Source of the DNA: Jimgerdemannia flammicorona
Taxonomy: Eukaryota > Mucoromycota > Endogonomycetes > Endogonales > Endogonaceae
DNA length: 17,202 bases
Assembly: GCA_003990745.1 (NCBI GenBank)
Contig: RBNI01002903.1
Coordinates: 1 to 17,202, forward strand
Direction: 5' to 3'
Position 1 is the first letter of the stretch. Each line of letters begins with the position of its first letter. The position numbers and the translations under genes are program-made. Below the pieces are notes generated by a model. That model did not search any database. It worked only from the letters and a program-made list of their open reading frames with translations, and had not been told where the DNA came from. Positions 8,718-16,735 of this stretch are shown piece after piece.

Positions 8718-9362
8718 ATGGCTGAATTCCAAAAAGGCGTCCTCCCTCCAACAGAACCGCTGGACGGCTCCCCCCTCCGCGTCCTCATAGTTCACGCCCG
8801 CTGGAACTATCCCATCGTCGAATCCCTCGTCAATGCCGCCCGCGACACCATGATCAACAAGTACAAAGTTCTCCCCGACAACGTGGCTGTCCACGCCGTT
8901 CCAGGCGCATACGAGCTCCCCTTTGCCGCCCAGCGCCTCATCATTTCGTCCCAGCAGCAGGCCGCCCACGACGCAAATGACCTCATCGGCGCACCTAGTG
9001 TCATGGATCTCTTGGACAACCTGACCCCGACCTCCAGGCCTTCTTCTGCCCTCAGCACCGGCCCGGGGCCAGCCAGGCACAAGGAGCAGGCCTTTGACGC
9101 CGTGATCTGCATCGGCGTGCTCATCAAGGGTTCCACCATGCACTTCGAATATATCTGCGAGGCCGTCTCGCAGGGAATCATACGCGTTGGATTGGATTCT
9201 GGTATACCCGTCATTTTTGGAGTGTTGACCTGCTTGGATGATGACCAGGCATTGGTGAGAGCCGGTTTAGGGAGGGGACAGAATGGGAAGGGACACAACC
9301 ATGGTGAGGATTGGGGTGCGGCTGCTGTGGAGATGGCGCTTTTGAAAGATAGGAAACTGTAA
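8718..9362 (+). CDS. RIB4: 6,7-dimethyl-8-ribityllumazine synthase, 214 aa
   Basis: It condenses 5-amino-6-ribitylaminouracil with 3,4-dihydroxy-2-butanone 4-phosphate to give lumazine, the penultimate step of riboflavin synthesis, in the cytosol. The single-exon frame shows the whole family core: VLIVHARWN (22-30, with the substrate-stacking aromatic), AVPGAYELP (60-68), GVLIKGSTMHFEYI (133-146, His142 the expected catalytic base), SGIPVIFGVLT (161-171), and RAG (Arg181, expected phosphate contact). The fungal GHNHGEDWG motif (192-200) and the C-terminal AAVEMALL helix follow. A roughly 49-residue insertion (about 76-124), low-complexity and Ser/Thr/Pro/Gln-rich, sits between the PGAYELP helix and the next strand; inserts there occur in filamentous ascomycetes. 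The ATG at 8718 is the only sensible start. NCA2 is divergent with no shared pathway. Confidence 0.97.
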   Translation: MAEFQKGVLPPTEPLDGSPLRVLIVHARWNYPIVESLVNAARDTMINKYKVLPDNVAVHAVPGAYELPFAAQRLIISSQQQAAHDANDLIGAPSVMDLLDNLTPTSRPSSALSTGPGPARHKEQAFDAVICIGVLIKGSTMHFEYICEAVSQGIIRVGLDSGIPVIFGVLTCLDDDQALVRAGLGRGQNGKGHNHGEDWGAAAVEMALLKDRKL

Positions 9363-9388
9363 ATGGCTTGATGATTACTACAAAGGAA

Positions 9389-9394
9389 ATAAAT
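9389..9394 (+). terminator. Probable RIB4 polyadenylation signal
   Basis: AATAAA 27 bases after the RIB4 stop codon, followed by A/T-rich sequence. It is also near the boundary with the repeat block. Confidence 0.6.
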
Positions 9395-9429
9395 GATTAT
9401 TTAAATCTGTCTTTGGAGTTGGGGCGTGA

Positions 9430-11711
9430 AACTGTGGTTATAATGTTGTAGTGTGTCAGTTGTACCAATTGGAAAGAGCCACTGCCACTAAGGCTGTTGC
9501 TGCCACTATCTGCCTGACAGTCCCTGCATCCTTGTCCCTTCAAGAAGAGATTGTAGCCACTGCTTGCTGTAACAGTATGTTTTTACTATTATGATAATTG
9601 TATCCTTTAAATTAATGATCCTTGATATCAATGACTTAAAGGCACTTATGTCAGATGTTTGTAGCTTGAGGAAGCAACTGTCTTAATGCCTAAGTACTGT
9701 CTGTTGTACTTCTAATTGATCTAGTCTCCTTCTAGTAGACTTGGATAACAATTTGGCAATTACAGACTTTAATTCTTTAAAGTCTAAGTCTTTTAGTATA
9801 TTCTTCTTAGATATAGTCTGGTTCTGAGAATTATATTTAGATTCTTCAGAGTTCAAGTATTTTTGGAATTCAGAGCATCTAATTTTAGATATAGTCTTTC
9901 TATTGAGAATTATTCAGAGACTTATCTATATATTATGAACTTTAAATCTTAATTATTCTCTTTTTGATATTGTGTAAATTCTGTCCTTTATTGAGTTACT
10001 TGCTTGGGGGTATTTATACATTTTTAAGGACTTTACATATTGACTGACTATTGGCTAAAAGATATAAAACAGAAAGTTGCTAGAAATAATGTAAAAAGTT
10101 ATACTATAATAGTATCATCATGAAGTCATAATGATGTTATTTAATGATATCATTTTTATATGCTATTTATGAAGTAATATTCTAGATTTTGACTAAGACT
10201 TTATGATGTAGTATTTTATTACATCATATAGTAGTAATAAACTTCTATATAAGAGATTGAGGATCTTTCATCTGATTCTGTTTTAGATGAGAAAGAGGTT
10301 AGCTCTTCTGAGCTAGCTTCTGATCTTGTAATTTCAGATGATGTAGTAGACCAGTCAGGGACTAGTCTAACATTGAATAGCATAGAAATTCCCTGTTGCC
10401 AGACATTTAGAAGATATGGGGATAATTTGTTTATATCTTAGTTTTGTTTTGGGAGAGGGATATTATGTGGCTATTGTTTGGATGATTATTTTTTAGAGCC
10501 AATTTGCAGAGTATTTATTTGTTTATCAAATAAACTATTTTAGTATGTAGCAACTATGATTTTATAGCTTGTTATAGCCCAGTTTAGCCTATAAAGTCAC
10601 TGGTCTTAAAGATCTTACTAGCTCCTGATATCAGAGAGCTGATGATATCAGTGACTAATTTTAATATATACTAGTTTCTGTAATATTATAGACTATTTTA
10701 GTTTATAACATCAATGTAACTGAAGACTAATTTAGTCCTAAGCTATTTTTAGCATCCTTAGTCTATTTCTGAGGCATATCCATAGTGATGTCAGTGTGAG
10801 TATATACTAAACTAGTACAGAGACTAGTGTGACTACTATGATATTGGGGGCTGAAATTAGTGCAAAATCATTATGATCTCACTAATATTCTGGTATTTTC
10901 TAGCATATAACCTTACTGGTGACACAAATCTGATGATTTCAGCTTGGTAATGTTATCATTTATGACATTGTAATGTATTTTCATTACATTATCTCTCTTT
11001 TAAGATTTAATATCTTCATTAAATAATTTAATAGAACTTTTTCAGCATCCTTATTCATTAGTCTAGTTTGAAAAAATTTTCTGATCCCATAACCTCTGGC
11101 AGGGGGTCAAAAAGTGATGTTTATGAGCTGGCATCTTCTCTATATATTTTGGCATAATGGTAAAGAATAGTTCTCTTTATATAAAGTAAGGGCCTAATTC
11201 TGATCTTGACTAATCAGTTGATAGTTAAAACTCCTTTAGCTTTAAAAGTCTTATGAATGAGTAGTTGCTAGTACCATATCTCTTAGAGAATGGTCTAGAC
11301 AGATTGTCTTGTTGGTCACAGAATATGCTGTTATGATTTGCAGACTAGAATCTCACAGGTGATCATTATATTTTACTTCTCCTATATAGGTTCATGGTAC
11401 TTCTTGAGTCTGTTTCTATATACTATAATAGGCAGTATAGTCTCTGAGCATTTTCTAAGCCAAAGAGTAGTTTTCTTGATATCTTGCACACAGAAGGGTC
11501 TTTTCTATTTAGGCTTCTAGTTTTTGTAACTATGAGGCTTCTACCATATTTCAATATAGTAGGACTTTTTTTGATGAATTCTAAGGTCTTGGGGTTCTTT
11601 TCTACATTCTTTCTTATTAGTACTTATGACTTGATAATGTAATCTTCTGTCTTCTTCTTGATTTGATATGGTCTCTAGATTTCTAAATTAATCTATTACT
11701 AAGTTAGGTCT
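9430..11711. repeat. Old AT-rich retroelement DNA with no CpG
   Basis: By eye I find no CpG dinucleotide from about 9427 to 11711, and no long reading frame: the hallmark of saturated RIP-type mutation. A TATA box on the minus strand at 10011-10018 followed by CCCCC resembles the LTR promoters elsewhere, so an LTR probably lies here. TGTAACAG at 9568 and TTATTACA ending near 10219 are possible ends after decay of CTGTTACA, but no target duplication is visible. Other than a Cys-rich plus-strand remnant near 10260-10560, I recognise no protein. Confidence 0.65.
10260..10560 (+). pseudogene. Possible degraded Cys-rich coding remnant
   Basis: A plus-strand frame beginning GAG GAT CTT at 10260 stays open for about 58 codons in very AT-rich DNA, then continues past one TAG. 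It starts acidic and serine-rich (DEKEVSSSELASDLV) and leads to IPCCQTFRRYGDN, CFGRGILCGYC and a later Cys, a spacing suggestive of a decayed Cys-rich zinc-binding motif. No family was identified; it may be chance. Confidence 0.3.
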
Positions 11712-12193
11712 TGTAAGAGGGTTGCTTTTTTAGGGTAATCATTACGTAGTTCTGGAAGGGTTTTCTGGAAGTTCTGGATATTCTGGAAGACCGTTTTCTT
11801 ATGGTCAAGATCAATTTCGTATGGAGTATGTCCTCTACGCTTATTGATTTCAAGATTGGGTTGACGTCTCAACCAAAGTCCCTTTTCAGACTAGTTCTGG
11901 ATGTTCAGGATTTTCCGTATTTCAAGAAGTTCGAGAAACTAAGACCAGCTTAGTTGAATTGGCGTATCGCTGCAGACAATACCCAATTAGGAAATTTCGT
12001 GACGGGGTTAGGAGTAGGACCTAACAGGAAGCGGATTTACTTAAGAGTGGTTTGTGGGTTATGAAATAGGTTTATTCGCTATTCATGATATTGCTATACT
12101 AGGAGTAGTTGTGTGAAGGGATATGGTGGGAAAGTGCTCAGGAGTTGTGTTCGGATTGTTCAGGTCTGAGATTCTGAGGTCTGGGGGAGGGGG

Positions 12194-12201
12194 TATTTAT
12201 A
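12194..12201 (-). promoter_or_regulatory. TATA box of solo LTR
   Basis: TATAAATA followed by CCCCCTCCCCC on the minus strand, conserved in the other LTR. It lies about 190 bases downstream of the ORF stop, so the ORF is upstream of the presumed element transcription start, within U3. Confidence 0.65.
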
Positions 12202-12390
12202 CTAGTGAGGGGCTATCTGGACTATGCTAGATATGGATGTAGCACTAAGTGCTTTGCTGAGTCAGAATGCAGTCACGTAGTACAATAGTGATCTGACAGG
12301 TCAAGAGATCGTCTGACTGCTGAGTCAGTTCACAGTCACGTCGTACAGGGCTATTCTATCTATACTATGACTGCTAGACTATTTATAGGT

Positions 12391-13488
12391 TTAGGCACTA
12401 TCTGGGTAGTCTTCGATGACATCACCATCGATTGCATCATCTCTGATGAAGTAGTCGTCTAGGAAGAGTGGTTCGCGGATTACTTCTCCTTGTTCACTGA
12501 GGTAATAATACATTGGAACTTCGTCACCGTCCCATAGGATAGCATCATCTGTCTCGTATGCTGGATAAGGTGTTGGTGGGCGAAGGATGGGTGTATTGTC
12601 TTCGCTTTCATCGGATTCGCTGTCTGCGTACCTCCTATAAGTTACGGCACTATGAGTCGCGGGGTTGTAGTAAGCTGGCGGCTGTAGTTCATGTCGCTCG
12701 TACTCAGGTAGTGGAGTTGTTGGTTCGATTTCGAGAGTTGTCTGAAGGTACAGGTTGTGTTCTCCGGTCTCTTCATTATAGTTGAAGTAATCAGGGGTGA
12801 AGGCTGGTTGGTATTCGTGCCAATGGTCATTGTCCCAATAAGTCTCGTATGCGGTTATGAACTGTTGTAAGTTCATTGGCAAGGTTGGCGGTGTGATCAG
12901 GGTTGGCAGGGATCCTTGGCTTGAGGTCATGTCGGCATCAGAGGGATCATTGTCTTCTGCTTCATCTTCGTCGAAGTGGATTATATCATAGACGTCCTTC
13001 ATGGCATATCCCACTTGGGGCATTTGCAGGATGTGATCATCGGGGTGTGGGAAGGTTCTGTCTGTGGTCTGGACGTACTCAAGGTACTTGTGGTTGAGTT
13101 CTTGTATCATGTCATCGATTTGGCCATAGGACAGGGTAGCAACCATTTCACTGGTAGTGACTCGGAGGCGGGGAATAAAGGTGCTGTACTCATAAAAGAG
13201 TTCTCGGTGTTTGCGGGCAATGAGCTTCTGGTGTTGAGACATCTGGGTAATGTCTGTGTCATGGTGGTGTTCGACCATATCTTCCAAGAGGCGGCCGATC
13301 TGGTAGTAGCTTGAGATTTGTCCGATTCGGTGGGCCTCGTTAAGCATGTTCAGGGCGTTCCATAGGGCTTCCACGAAGTAGAGGGGTGCTAGGCTATGGA
13401 TATTCATGAGGGGCAGAGGGGGTGTGGCTCGGTTGACAATGGCATTCCAAATGTCAGCGCGGATGCGATTGTAGATTTCAGTGGTCAT
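12391..13488 (-). CDS. LTR-encoded protein of unknown function, 365 aa, intact
   Basis: An open frame wholly inside the solo LTR, on the element's sense strand. The start MTTEIYN at 13486-13488 is the first Met conserved in both LTR copies; in this copy the frame could begin 17 codons earlier at 13539. The product is cysteine-free. Residues 1 to about 150 look mainly helical (MNIHSLAPLYFVEALWNALN, LLEDMVEHHH, MIQELNHKYLEYV). The rest is acidic and Tyr/Pro-rich with DEDEAEDND, TLITPPTLP, SESDESED and an acidic tail ending DVIEDYPDSA. A PPAY sequence matches the PPxY WW-domain-binding motif. I recognise no reverse transcriptase, protease, zinc knuckle or envelope feature. It lies in U3 with an ATATATA at 13557-13563, about 70 bases upstream. 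It could be an accessory element protein or a captured host gene; function unknown. Confidence 0.7.
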   Translation of the reverse strand: MTTEIYNRIRADIWNAIVNRATPPLPLMNIHSLAPLYFVEALWNALNMLNEAHRIGQISSYYQIGRLLEDMVEHHHDTDITQMSQHQKLIARKHRELFYEYSTFIPRLRVTTSEMVATLSYGQIDDMIQELNHKYLEYVQTTDRTFPHPDDHILQMPQVGYAMKDVYDIIHFDEDEAEDNDPSDADMTSSQGSLPTLITPPTLPMNLQQFITAYETYWDNDHWHEYQPAFTPDYFNYNEETGEHNLYLQTTLEIEPTTPLPEYERHELQPPAYYNPATHSAVTYRRYADSESDESEDNTPILRPPTPYPAYETDDAILWDGDEVPMYYYLSEQGEVIREPLFLDDYFIRDDAIDGDVIEDYPDSA

Positions 13489-13744
13489 ATTTGTGTATTT
13501 GGAGTTATGGTTGTTGTTTGTTTTGGTTCTCTGTTTCAACGTGTCTCGGTGCTCGGTATATATGCATTTGGTCCTGATTGGTAAGATTCCATTTGTATGA
13601 ATCTTGTGTTCCGTGACTTCGTGTTGACTCAGCTTTGTATGCTGTGACTTCGGTTTGACTCAGCTTCGTGATCAGGCAAGTGATTTCTAGATTTGTTCGG
13701 AGGGTGACGTGTGATCTCGGTGGCTTGGAGGTTGTGCGCTTACA

Positions 13745-14268
13745 GGTCTAGATTTGTAGCTAAGGTTCTATTAGAATCTTCTTCTCTGAAGAGTAGTTCT
13801 CTTGAGAGAAAGTGTGTACTCTGTGACTATATGTCTTATTTAGATATAGTGTTGTTATACTATTTGAATGGTCATAAGTCCAAGAACTTTTATTTTTTTC
13901 AGAAAGTGACATGCTTATAATATAGTTATCTAACATATTGAATTCACATATTAAAGAGTTATATGTTCAATACTGTATACCAGAAGTGATTCTGATGTCA
14001 ATTATTGCTGGAGAATTTCCTATAAAGAAATCTTCTTAAATATCTATGCCTCATTTCCCACTAGTAGTATGGAGAGAATAGGCTAACTTTCAATTTTACT
14101 GTTTTTTTGCTTAGAGGACTTATATTTTTTTTTGTTTTAATCTTATTGTCATTCTTATAGTTAATCCTTTTTAGGATTACTAGTTTTAGCTTGTGAAAAT
14201 TTTCTTGTGATCTTTTTCTATATTTACTTATTTTATCTTAGCAATCAGTATCTTGTGATATAGTGGGT
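13745..14268. repeat. Old CpG-free repeat between the two large LTRs
   Basis: AT-rich, with no CpG that I can find. It is the continuation of the 9430-11711 block, split by the solo LTR. It includes a diverged copy (about 13850-14150) of the tRNA-like sequence in the neighbouring element. The last five bases, TGGGT (14264-14268), should be the target duplication of the younger element, whose partner lies off the right edge. Confidence 0.65.
13850..14150 (+). repeat. RIP-damaged copy of the tRNA-like repeat
   Basis: It aligns almost without gaps over its central part to about 16356-16650. Nearly all differences are C-to-T or G-to-A relative to that copy: for example, ACACGTTGGATTC there reads ACATATTGAATTC here. 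Pol III A and B boxes are correspondingly eroded. It is either a decayed SINE-like insertion or the internal 3' region of an older related retroelement. Confidence 0.75.
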
Positions 14269-14757
14269 TGTAAGAGGGTTGCTTTTTAGGGTAACCGTTA
14301 CGTAGTTCTGGAAGGGTTTTCTCGAAGTTCTGGATATTCTGGAAGACCGTTTTCTTATAGTCAAGATCAATTTCATATAGAGTACGTCCTCTACACTTAT
14401 TGATTTCAAGATCAGGTTGACGTCCCAACCAAAGTCCTTATTTGGACTAGTTCTGGAAATTCAGGATTTTCCGTATTTCAGGAAGTTCAAGAAACTAAGA
14501 CCAGCTTAGTTGAATTGGCGTATCGCTGCAGACAATACCCAATTAGGAAATTTCGTGATGAGGTTAGGAGTAGGACCTAACGGGGAGCAGATTTACTTAA
14601 GAGTGGTTTGTGGGTTATTAAATAGGTTTATTCGCTATTCATGATATTGCTATACTAGGAGTAGTTGTGTAAAGGGATATTGTGGGGAAGTGCTCAGGAG
14701 TTGTGTTCGGATTGTTCAAGTGTTCAAGTCTGAGATTCTGAGGTCTGGGGGAGGGGG

Positions 14758-14765
14758 TATTTATA
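14758..14765 (-). promoter_or_regulatory. TATA box of the 3' LTR
   Basis: TATAAATA followed by CCCCCTC on the minus strand, at the same place in the LTR as in the solo copy. Confidence 0.65.
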
Positions 14766-14954
14766 CTAGTGAGGGGCTATCTAGACTATGCTAGATATGG
14801 GTGTGACACTTAATGCTTTGCTGAGTCGGAATGCAGTCACGTAGTACAAGTGTGATCTGACATGTCAAGAGATCGTCTGGCTGCTGAGTCAGTTCACAGT
14901 CATGTCGTACAAGGCTAATCTAACTATACTATGACTGCTAGACTATTTATAGGT

Positions 14955-16052
14955 TTAGGCACTATCTGGATAGTCTTCGATAACATCACCATCGATTGCA
15001 TCATCTCTGATGAAGTAGTCGTCTAGGAAGAGTGGTTTGCGGATTACTTCTCCTTGTTCGGTGAGGTAATAATACATTGGAACTTCGTCACCATCCCACA
15101 GGATAGCATCATCTGTTTCGTATGCTGGGTAAGGTGTTGGTGGGCGAAGGATTGGTGTATTGTCTTCGCTTTCGTCGGATTCGCTGTCTGCGTACCTTCT
15201 GTAGGTTACAACACTATGAGTTGCAGGGTTGTAGTAAGTTGGCAGCTGTAGTTCATATTGCTCGTACTCAGGTGGTGGGGTTGTGGGTTCGATCTCGAGG
15301 GTTGTCTGGAGGTATAGGTTGTGTTCTCCGGTCTCTTCATTGTAGTTGAAGTAATCGGGGGTAAACACAGGTTGGTATTCATGCCAGTGGTCATTGTCCC
15401 AATAAGTCTTGTATATGGTTATGAACTGTTGTAAGTTCATTGGCAAGGTTGGTGGTGTGATCAGGGTTGGCAGGGATCCTTGGCTTGAGGTCATGTCGGC
15501 GTCAGAGAGATCATTGTCTTCTGCTTCATCTTCATCGAAGTGGATTATATCATAGACATCTTTCATGGCATATCCGACTTGGGGCATTTGTAGGATGTGG
15601 TCATCGGGGTGCGGGAAGGTTCTGTCTGTAGTCTGGACGTACTTGAGGTACTTGTGGTTGAGTTCTTGTATCATGTCATCGATTTGGCCATAGGACAGGG
15701 TAGCAACCATTTCACTGGTAGTGACTCAGAGGCGGAGAATAAAGGTGCTGTACTCATAAAAGAGTTCTCGGTGTTTGCGGGCGATGAGCTTCTGGTGTTG
15801 AGACATTTGGGTAATATCTGTGTCATGGTGGTGTTCAACCATGTCTTCTAGGAGGCAGCCGATCTGGTAGTAGCTTGAGATTTGTCCGATTCGGTGGGCT
15901 TCGTTAAGCATGTTCAGGGCATTCCATCGGGCTTCCACGAAGTAGAGGGGTGCTAGGCTATGGATATTCATGAGGGGCAGAGGGGGTGTGGCTCGGTTGA
16001 CAATGGCATTCCAAATGTCGGCGCGGATGTGGTTGTAGATCTCAGTGGTCAT
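14955..16052 (-). pseudogene. Second copy of the LTR-encoded unknown protein, one stop
   Basis: Colinear with the intact copy at 12391-13488 and exactly the same length (1,098 nt from MTTEIYN to the stop), with no net frameshift. Codon 109 is TGA (15726-15728) where the intact copy has Arg, a single C-to-T change on the coding strand. Other changes are scattered substitutions, such as Pro to Leu two codons before the stop and loss of the PPAY motif (LPTY here). Preservation of length and frame outside the one stop is notable for a retroelement LTR. Confidence 0.8.
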
Positions 16053-16305
16053 GTTTGTGTGTTTGGAAGTTGTGGTTGTTTGTTTTGGTTCTTTGTTTCG
16101 ACGTGTCTTGGTGCTCGGTATATATGCATTTGGTCCTGATTGGTAAGATTCCATTTGTGTGAATCTTGTGTTCCGTGACTTCATATTGACTCAGCTTTGT
16201 GCGCTGTGACTTCGGTTTGACTTAGCTTCGTGATCAGGCAGGTGATTTCCAGATTTGTTTGGAGGTCGCGTGTGATTTCGGTGGCTTGGAGGTTGTGCGC
16301 TTACA

Positions 16306-16319
16306 ACTCTCCCCTTCTT
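16306..16319 (-). other. Polypurine tract of the chromovirus
   Basis: On the minus strand AAGAAGGGGAGAGT immediately precedes the LTR start TGTAAG. A purine run abutting the 3' LTR is the plus-strand DNA synthesis primer of LTR retroelements. It establishes which LTR this is and the element's direction. Confidence 0.9.
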
Positions 16320-16355
16320 AGCTTTCGACATCCTCGTCGAAGCCTTCTAATTTTG

Positions 16356-16650
16356 TTCTAGTATTGTTACACTGTTTAGGAGGTCAAAAGTCCGGTGAAG
16401 TCCATTTTCTCAGAAAGTGGCATGCTCGTAGTACAGTTGCCTAACACGTTGGATTCACACGTTAAAGGGTTGTGTGTTCAATGCCGTGCGCCGGAAGTGA
16501 TTCTGACGTCATTCACTGCTGGAGAATTTCCTCTAAGGAATCTTCTTAAATGTCTATGTCTCGTTTCCCACCAGTGGTACAGGGAGAATAGGCTTGCTTT
16601 CAGTTTTGCTATTTTTCCAGAGGGTCGGTATTCTTTTGTCTTGACTTGCT
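16356..16650 (+). repeat. tRNA-like (SINE-like) module in the element's 3' untranslated region
   Basis: The plus strand has a near-consensus pol III A box (TAGTACAGTTGC, 16429-16440, 11 of 12 against TRGYNNARNNGG). A B box follows (TGTTCAATGCC, 16475-16485, 10 of 11 against GGTTCRANNCC) at tRNA-like spacing. Between them the anticodon-loop position reads TTCACAC (16454-16460), as in tRNA-Val(CAC). T5 at 16612-16616 could terminate pol III. Acceptor and T stems do not pair, so it is not a functional tRNA. Homology with the copy at 13850-14150 extends beyond the tRNA-like part on both sides. It may be a tRNA-derived SINE or simply element sequence. Confidence 0.5.
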
Positions 16651-16735
16651 GAGTTCTTGATTTGGTTCGTGATAATTATAGTGTTTCAGGAGGGTAATAT
16701 ATAGTATGTACTGATAGGTATCGGGTATTCGGGTT

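Larger units (their letters stand above)
11712..13744 (-). mobile_element. Solo LTR (2,033 bp) of a Ty3/gypsy chromovirus, with 5-bp target duplication
   Basis: The plus strand begins TGTAAGAGGG and ends GCGCTTACA, inverted LTR termini. It is flanked by perfect 5-bp direct repeats GGTCT (11707-11711 and 13745-13749), and no polypurine tract or internal region is attached. It is homologous end to end to the 3' LTR at 14269-16305, which fixes its minus orientation. It still has CpG sites, whereas the DNA on both sides has none, so it inserted after the flanks had decayed, and its internal region was lost by LTR-LTR recombination. Order on minus: LTR start, TATA-like ATATATA (13557-13563), ORF (13488-12391), promoter TATA box (12194-12201), LTR end at 11712. 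Confidence 0.9.
14269..16305 (-). mobile_element. 3' LTR (2,037 bp) of Ty3/gypsy chromovirus
   Basis: It has the same TGTAAG...CTTACA ends and internal order as the solo LTR, and is colinear with it with mainly transition differences and a few small indels. It directly abuts a polypurine tract and the pol end on the minus strand, so it is the 3' LTR of an element running off the right edge. Its TATAAATA is at 14758-14765 and its ATATATA at 16119-16125. The left flank TGGGT is the expected target duplication. Confidence 0.9.

Noticed and set aside
8430..9143. Long minus-strand frame (237 aa), with another at 8807-9298, opposite RIB4
   Set aside because: They are antisense shadows of the GC-richer RIB4 coding strand and NCA2 exon 1; the compositions are odd and no domain is visible.
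11712..14150. First large LTR as the end of a second full-length element
   Set aside because: No polypurine tract follows its right end, GGTCT flanks both ends, and the adjacent DNA is far more mutated than the LTR, so solo LTR is the better reading.
14228..14428. Minus-strand frame of 66 aa at the left end of the 3' LTR
   Set aside because: It crosses the LTR boundary into old flanking repeat, so it cannot be a conserved element gene.
11712..16305. Simple tandem gene duplication of the 365-aa ORF
   Set aside because: The repeated units have LTR termini, a target duplication around the first, and a polypurine tract beside the second, so they are two LTR copies and not a gene duplication.
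16422..16495. Functional tRNA-Val gene
   Set aside because: A and B boxes and the anticodon loop fit, but acceptor and T stems do not pair, so it is at most tRNA-derived.
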